Shown here piece by piece: positions 61,419 through 64,000 of a stretch of DNA of 64,000 nucleotides. The notes beneath the pieces are model-generated. The model was not told the DNA's origin. It did not search any database and was given only the letters and a program-made list of their open reading frames with translations. Source of the stretch: Streptomyces formicae (GTDB lineage Bacteria; Actinomycetota; Actinomycetes; Streptomycetales; Streptomycetaceae); the NCBI RefSeq assembly GCF_002556545.1, contig NZ_CP022685.1, positions 7,418,001 to 7,482,000 of the forward strand. The letters are read 5' to 3'. The number at the start of each line of letters is the position of its first letter. Position 1 is the first letter of the stretch. The translations under genes were made by a program, and so were the position numbers.

Positions 61419-62021
61419 CTACTGACACATCAACGCGGGGGAGTCGACGTGCATGATGCTGTCGACGCCGTCGTACATCTGGAGTTCCAGGCGGTACGTG
61501 TACGGCACGCCCCGTGCCATCCAGGACGGCACCACGCCGGTCCACACGTCGAGGTCGAGCTTGGCGCTCGCCGGGTCGCCGCCCTCCTGGTCGTGGGCGG
61601 TCGAGCCGCGGTCGGATGCGACGTGGCCGGTGGCTCCTCCTGGGGCGTACGTGCTCTGGCCGTATGCGGTCTGGCCGGACTGGCCGGGCTGCCCGTACGC
61701 ACCGGGCTGTCCCTGCTGCCCCTGCTGCTGTCCTTGCAGGCCGCTCTGGTCGCGCTGGCCTTGCTGCCCGTTCGCCGGGACGAACGAGATGTTCTTGATC
61801 TCCACCGGTGTCTGCAGGTCCACGGCGAGCGCGGTCCACGAGACGGTCTGGCCGGGCCTGACGACGGTCACGAGGTTCGGCGTCCCCTGATGGGAGCTGT
61901 TGCCGGAGCCGTCGTCCATCATGCAGAGATTGCCGTCCTGCAGCGACTTGGTGGACAGCGCCCCGATGACGTCCACGACGGCGATGATGTTCACTTGTGA
62001 CTTGGTTCCACTCACGGTCAT
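61419..62021 (-). CDS. AidA/PixA-like inclusion-body-family protein, copy 1, with Gln/Gly-rich linker
   Basis: A 200-residue member and the first paralogue of the series. The N-terminal half is VNIIAVVDVIGALSTKSLQD, GNLCMMDDGSGNSSHQGT, VRPGQTVSWTALAVDLQT and VEIKNISFVPANG. A linker of about 60 residues is almost only Gln, Gly, Ser, Pro and Tyr (GQQGQRDQSGLQGQQQGQQG and similar), resembling phase-separating or assembly-prone sequence. The C-terminal half is LDVWTGVVPSWMARGVPYTY, RLELQMYDG. CAGGAGTGGA precedes ATG 62021. Confidence 0.72.
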   Translation of the reverse strand: MTVSGTKSQVNIIAVVDVIGALSTKSLQDGNLCMMDDGSGNSSHQGTPNLVTVVRPGQTVSWTALAVDLQTPVEIKNISFVPANGQQGQRDQSGLQGQQQGQQGQPGAYGQPGQSGQTAYGQSTYAPGGATGHVASDRGSTAHDQEGGDPASAKLDLDVWTGVVPSWMARGVPYTYRLELQMYDGVDSIMHVDSPALMCQ

Positions 62022-62067
62022 TCCACTCCTGTCCTCGCACCTGGTGGTTGCGCGCGGTGCCCCGCGC

Positions 62068-63645
62068 CTAGCCGCGGTCCCGCACCAGCGGGACCTTCCC
62101 GACAGCCGTCCGCTCGATCTCCGCGGAGAGCCTGGGCACGAACTTGAGCTGGAAGGTGTAGCCGGTCCGCTCGATCGACGCGGCGTTCGCCTCGCCGTGG
62201 TTGAACAGGGACAGGGCGCGCGGCAGGGCGTTCACGAACAGCTGTTGCGCGCCGTAGGGACCGAGCACGGCGTCCGAACGGTAGGTCAGGCCGAGCACGT
62301 CGTCCACCGCGGCGAAGAGCGTGATCGTCTTGCCCTCGCGGAAGTTGACGAACTGCACGTCGTGCGCCACCTCGGCCAGGTCGACGACGTCGGCCGCCTT
62401 CAGCTCGTCGCACACCGCGGTGTAGGCGCGCGCCGCCGAGTACTGGCTGTCGTTGATGTGCAGCACGTCGCCGGTGCGGCCCGCGAACTCGAACTGCTGG
62501 GTCTTCAGACCGGGTCCCTCCGTACGCGGCCTGCGGATCATCCGGTCGCCCAGCTTGAGCCGGAGCAGCGGTGCCTCGTGCGCGTGCAGCCGGGTGACGA
62601 CGAGTTCGCCCTCCTCGCCCTCGGGGACGGGCCGCCCCTCCTCGTCGACGATCTCGATGTAGTGCAGGCCCGGCACCGACGACAGATAGGGCGACGCGGC
62701 GTCGAGCTGGAGTCCGATCGTCTCCGCCTGGGTGGCGGCGAAGTAGCTGAGGATCGCCAGGTTCGGGTAGAGCGCCTGGAGTTCGACCCGCTTGCGGTGG
62801 GGCAGCACGCCGCTGCCGTACAGGGCGACGCGGAAGCTCTCCCGGTACTCCTGGCGCATGCCCGCGCCGAGCTCGGCGAGGATCGCGATGCCCGCGGAGA
62901 TGCCCATCAGTGCCTTGGGGCCCCGGTAGGAGAACATGTGCTCGAGGACGGGTGCGGTGACGGGCCCCGCGCCGACGTAGTTCACGCCGGGCACCTGTTG
63001 CAGCACGCCGCCGACCATGGTGCCGCTGCTCCACATCTGGTAGTCGGCCAGCGTGGTGAACAGCCATTTGGGGTCGGTGCCCGCGAGGTGCCCGGCCAGC
63101 TGATAGGCGCCCATGAAACGGCCGGCGATCTCATAGGTGTCGCGCAACTCCCGCAGGGCGTAGACGACTTCGAGCGGTCGCCCGCCGCTGGTGCCACCGC
63201 TGGCCACGACCTCGAAGTCGCCGCGGGTGAGGGGGACCACCAGACCGGGCCGGGTGTCCATGAAGAAGTCCCGCTGGACGTCCTTGTCCGAGAGCGGGAC
63301 GCGCTGCCACTCCTCGTACGTCGTGGGGGCGCTGGTGACGCCCGCGCCGCGCAGTCGCTCGCGCCAGAGCGGGTTGAGCATCGCGGTGTTGACCATCTGC
63401 TGGAGACGGCGCTGTACGAGGGCGTCCTGGACCTCGTGCGGGATCTCGCTGTAGAGCGTCTGGCAGACCCGCTCGCATTCGCGCATCTTGCTCGCGAAGG
63501 AGGGAAGTACGGTGACGGCTTCCACCGATTCCGGGTGCAACTCCCAGTCCGGTATGAGCCAGTTGGCAAGTTCTCTCGCACCGCCGGGAGCCGGTGCGGC
63601 CTGTGGAACGCGCGTTGCCTGTGGAGCGTGAGATGTACTCAACAT
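62068..63645 (-). CDS. Adenylate-forming enzyme, phenylacetate-CoA ligase (PaaK)-like
   Basis: A 525-residue ANL-superfamily-like enzyme that would activate a carboxylic acid as its acyl-adenylate. The N-terminus has LNPLWRERLRGAGVTS and WQRVPLSDKDVQRDFF, usual for PaaK relatives. The phosphate-binding loop is VVASGGTSGGRPLEVVY, and the later LGDRMIRRPRTEGPG and EFAGRTGDVLHINDSQYSA correspond to the hinge and C-terminal regions. The TE-type motif is altered (AATQAETIGL), so CoA transfer is uncertain. GAGGGG precedes ATG 63645, 9 nt after the decarboxylase stop. The acid and the acceptor are unknown. Confidence 0.78.
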   Translation of the reverse strand: MLSTSHAPQATRVPQAAPAPGGARELANWLIPDWELHPESVEAVTVLPSFASKMRECERVCQTLYSEIPHEVQDALVQRRLQQMVNTAMLNPLWRERLRGAGVTSAPTTYEEWQRVPLSDKDVQRDFFMDTRPGLVVPLTRGDFEVVASGGTSGGRPLEVVYALRELRDTYEIAGRFMGAYQLAGHLAGTDPKWLFTTLADYQMWSSGTMVGGVLQQVPGVNYVGAGPVTAPVLEHMFSYRGPKALMGISAGIAILAELGAGMRQEYRESFRVALYGSGVLPHRKRVELQALYPNLAILSYFAATQAETIGLQLDAASPYLSSVPGLHYIEIVDEEGRPVPEGEEGELVVTRLHAHEAPLLRLKLGDRMIRRPRTEGPGLKTQQFEFAGRTGDVLHINDSQYSAARAYTAVCDELKAADVVDLAEVAHDVQFVNFREGKTITLFAAVDDVLGLTYRSDAVLGPYGAQQLFVNALPRALSLFNHGEANAASIERTGYTFQLKFVPRLSAEIERTAVGKVPLVRDRG

Positions 63646-63654
63646 CCGTCCCCT

Positions 63655-64000
63655 CTACGCTTTTGCTGTTCCCTCTTCGCTGTTGAGCAGGTCCTGCCCG
63701 GTTCTCCGGATTTCGGTGAGCAGCATCCGGAAGTGTTCGCCGGTGATCTGATGGTTCATCATGACCACGCGCAGTGCAGCCACGCCGTCGACATCCACCT
63801 TCGAGATGAAGAAATTCCCCTCGAGTTTGATGCGATTTCGGATGGCGACCTGAAGGCGGTGCACTTCTTTTCTGTCGAGCCCCGCCGGGTGGTAACGGAA
63901 GCACAGGATATTGGCCTCCGGGCGGTGCAGGGTCTGGAAGTCGGGGTCGGCCCGCAGGACGTCATGGGCCTCTTGCGTCAGTCGGCAGAGATACTCGATC
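63655..64000 (-). CDS. PLP-dependent (group II) decarboxylase, C-terminal part
   Basis: The last 115 codons of a gene entering from beyond the right edge: IEYLCRLTQEAHDVLRADPD, EANILCFRYHPAGLDRKEVH, then VAIRNRIKLEGNFFISKVDV, GVAALRVVMMNHQITGEHFR. This is the C-terminal domain of glutamate/aromatic-L-amino-acid decarboxylases. The PLP lysine lies outside the window. Codon use is noticeably more A/T-rich (AAT, AAA, GAA) than in most neighbours. Nine nt separate its stop from the PaaK-like gene, so they are probably co-transcribed. Confidence 0.85.
   Translation of the reverse strand, partial: IEYLCRLTQEAHDVLRADPDFQTLHRPEANILCFRYHPAGLDRKEVHRLQVAIRNRIKLEGNFFISKVDVDGVAALRVVMMNHQITGEHFRMLLTEIRRTGQDLLNSEEGTAKA

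Overview
The window reads as chromosomal DNA from a Streptomyces or close relative. GC content is very high, with strong G/C bias at third codon positions, GTG and TTG starts, Shine-Dalgarno sites of the AGGAGG type, Tat and lipoprotein signals, and GC-rich hairpins of the family CGCGCCCC-loop-GGGGCGCG. I see no rRNA, tRNA, CRISPR array, transposase or integrase. Both edges cut genes: a GH2 beta-galactosidase on the left and a PLP-dependent decarboxylase on the right.

Left part (1-11.1 kb): carbohydrate-active enzymes (GH2, a Tat-exported PL8 polysaccharide lyase), a PPOX-fold protein, two overlapping divergent paralogous membrane proteins, a decayed beta-lactamase-fold serine hydrolase, a TetR-like gene, and a cytochrome P450/ferredoxin pair. 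The P450 is divergent from a TetR regulator, and a perfect 15-bp palindrome lies between them.

Putative sensing or defence block (12.0-19.1 kb): a 1079-residue NACHT-LRR protein of bacterial NLR architecture, then a STAND-like ATPase with an Arg in its P-loop, coupled by a 6-nt gap to a membrane-anchored protein with a periplasmic-binding-protein-like body. A nested inverted repeat precedes the ATPase gene. I recognise no described system with this trio.

Middle (19.2-46.4 kb): an SGNH lipoprotein plus OafA-type acyltransferase pair; an OmpR/histidine kinase/lipoprotein operon; rsgA preceded by a 23-codon mini-ORF with a perfect Shine-Dalgarno; an Ada/AlkA protein that lacks its catalytic-loop segment; a PPOX protein, a GH95-like enzyme, a DUF456 protein, a LuxR-type regulator, a large secreted subtilase, a Pro-rich PP2C-like protein, poxB, a GH38 mannosidase, an RsbW-like ATPase, a DUF2637 protein, an FhuF-type protein under an iron box, and a GntR regulator.

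Purine island (47.7-56.5 kb): pucR is divergent from three xanthine dehydrogenase subunit genes, an AzgA-type permease and an XdhC/CoxI maturation factor. Together these would take up purines, oxidise hypoxanthine and xanthine, and insert the molybdenum cofactor.

Right end (56.8-64 kb): a SRPBCC protein divergent from a second P450, a lipoprotein-type polysaccharide deacetylase that may be leaderless, and then a leftward operon. The operon runs from a PLP decarboxylase to a PaaK-like adenylate-forming enzyme to four tandem AidA/PixA-like proteins, and ends at a strong terminator. It is the best candidate here for an undescribed system.
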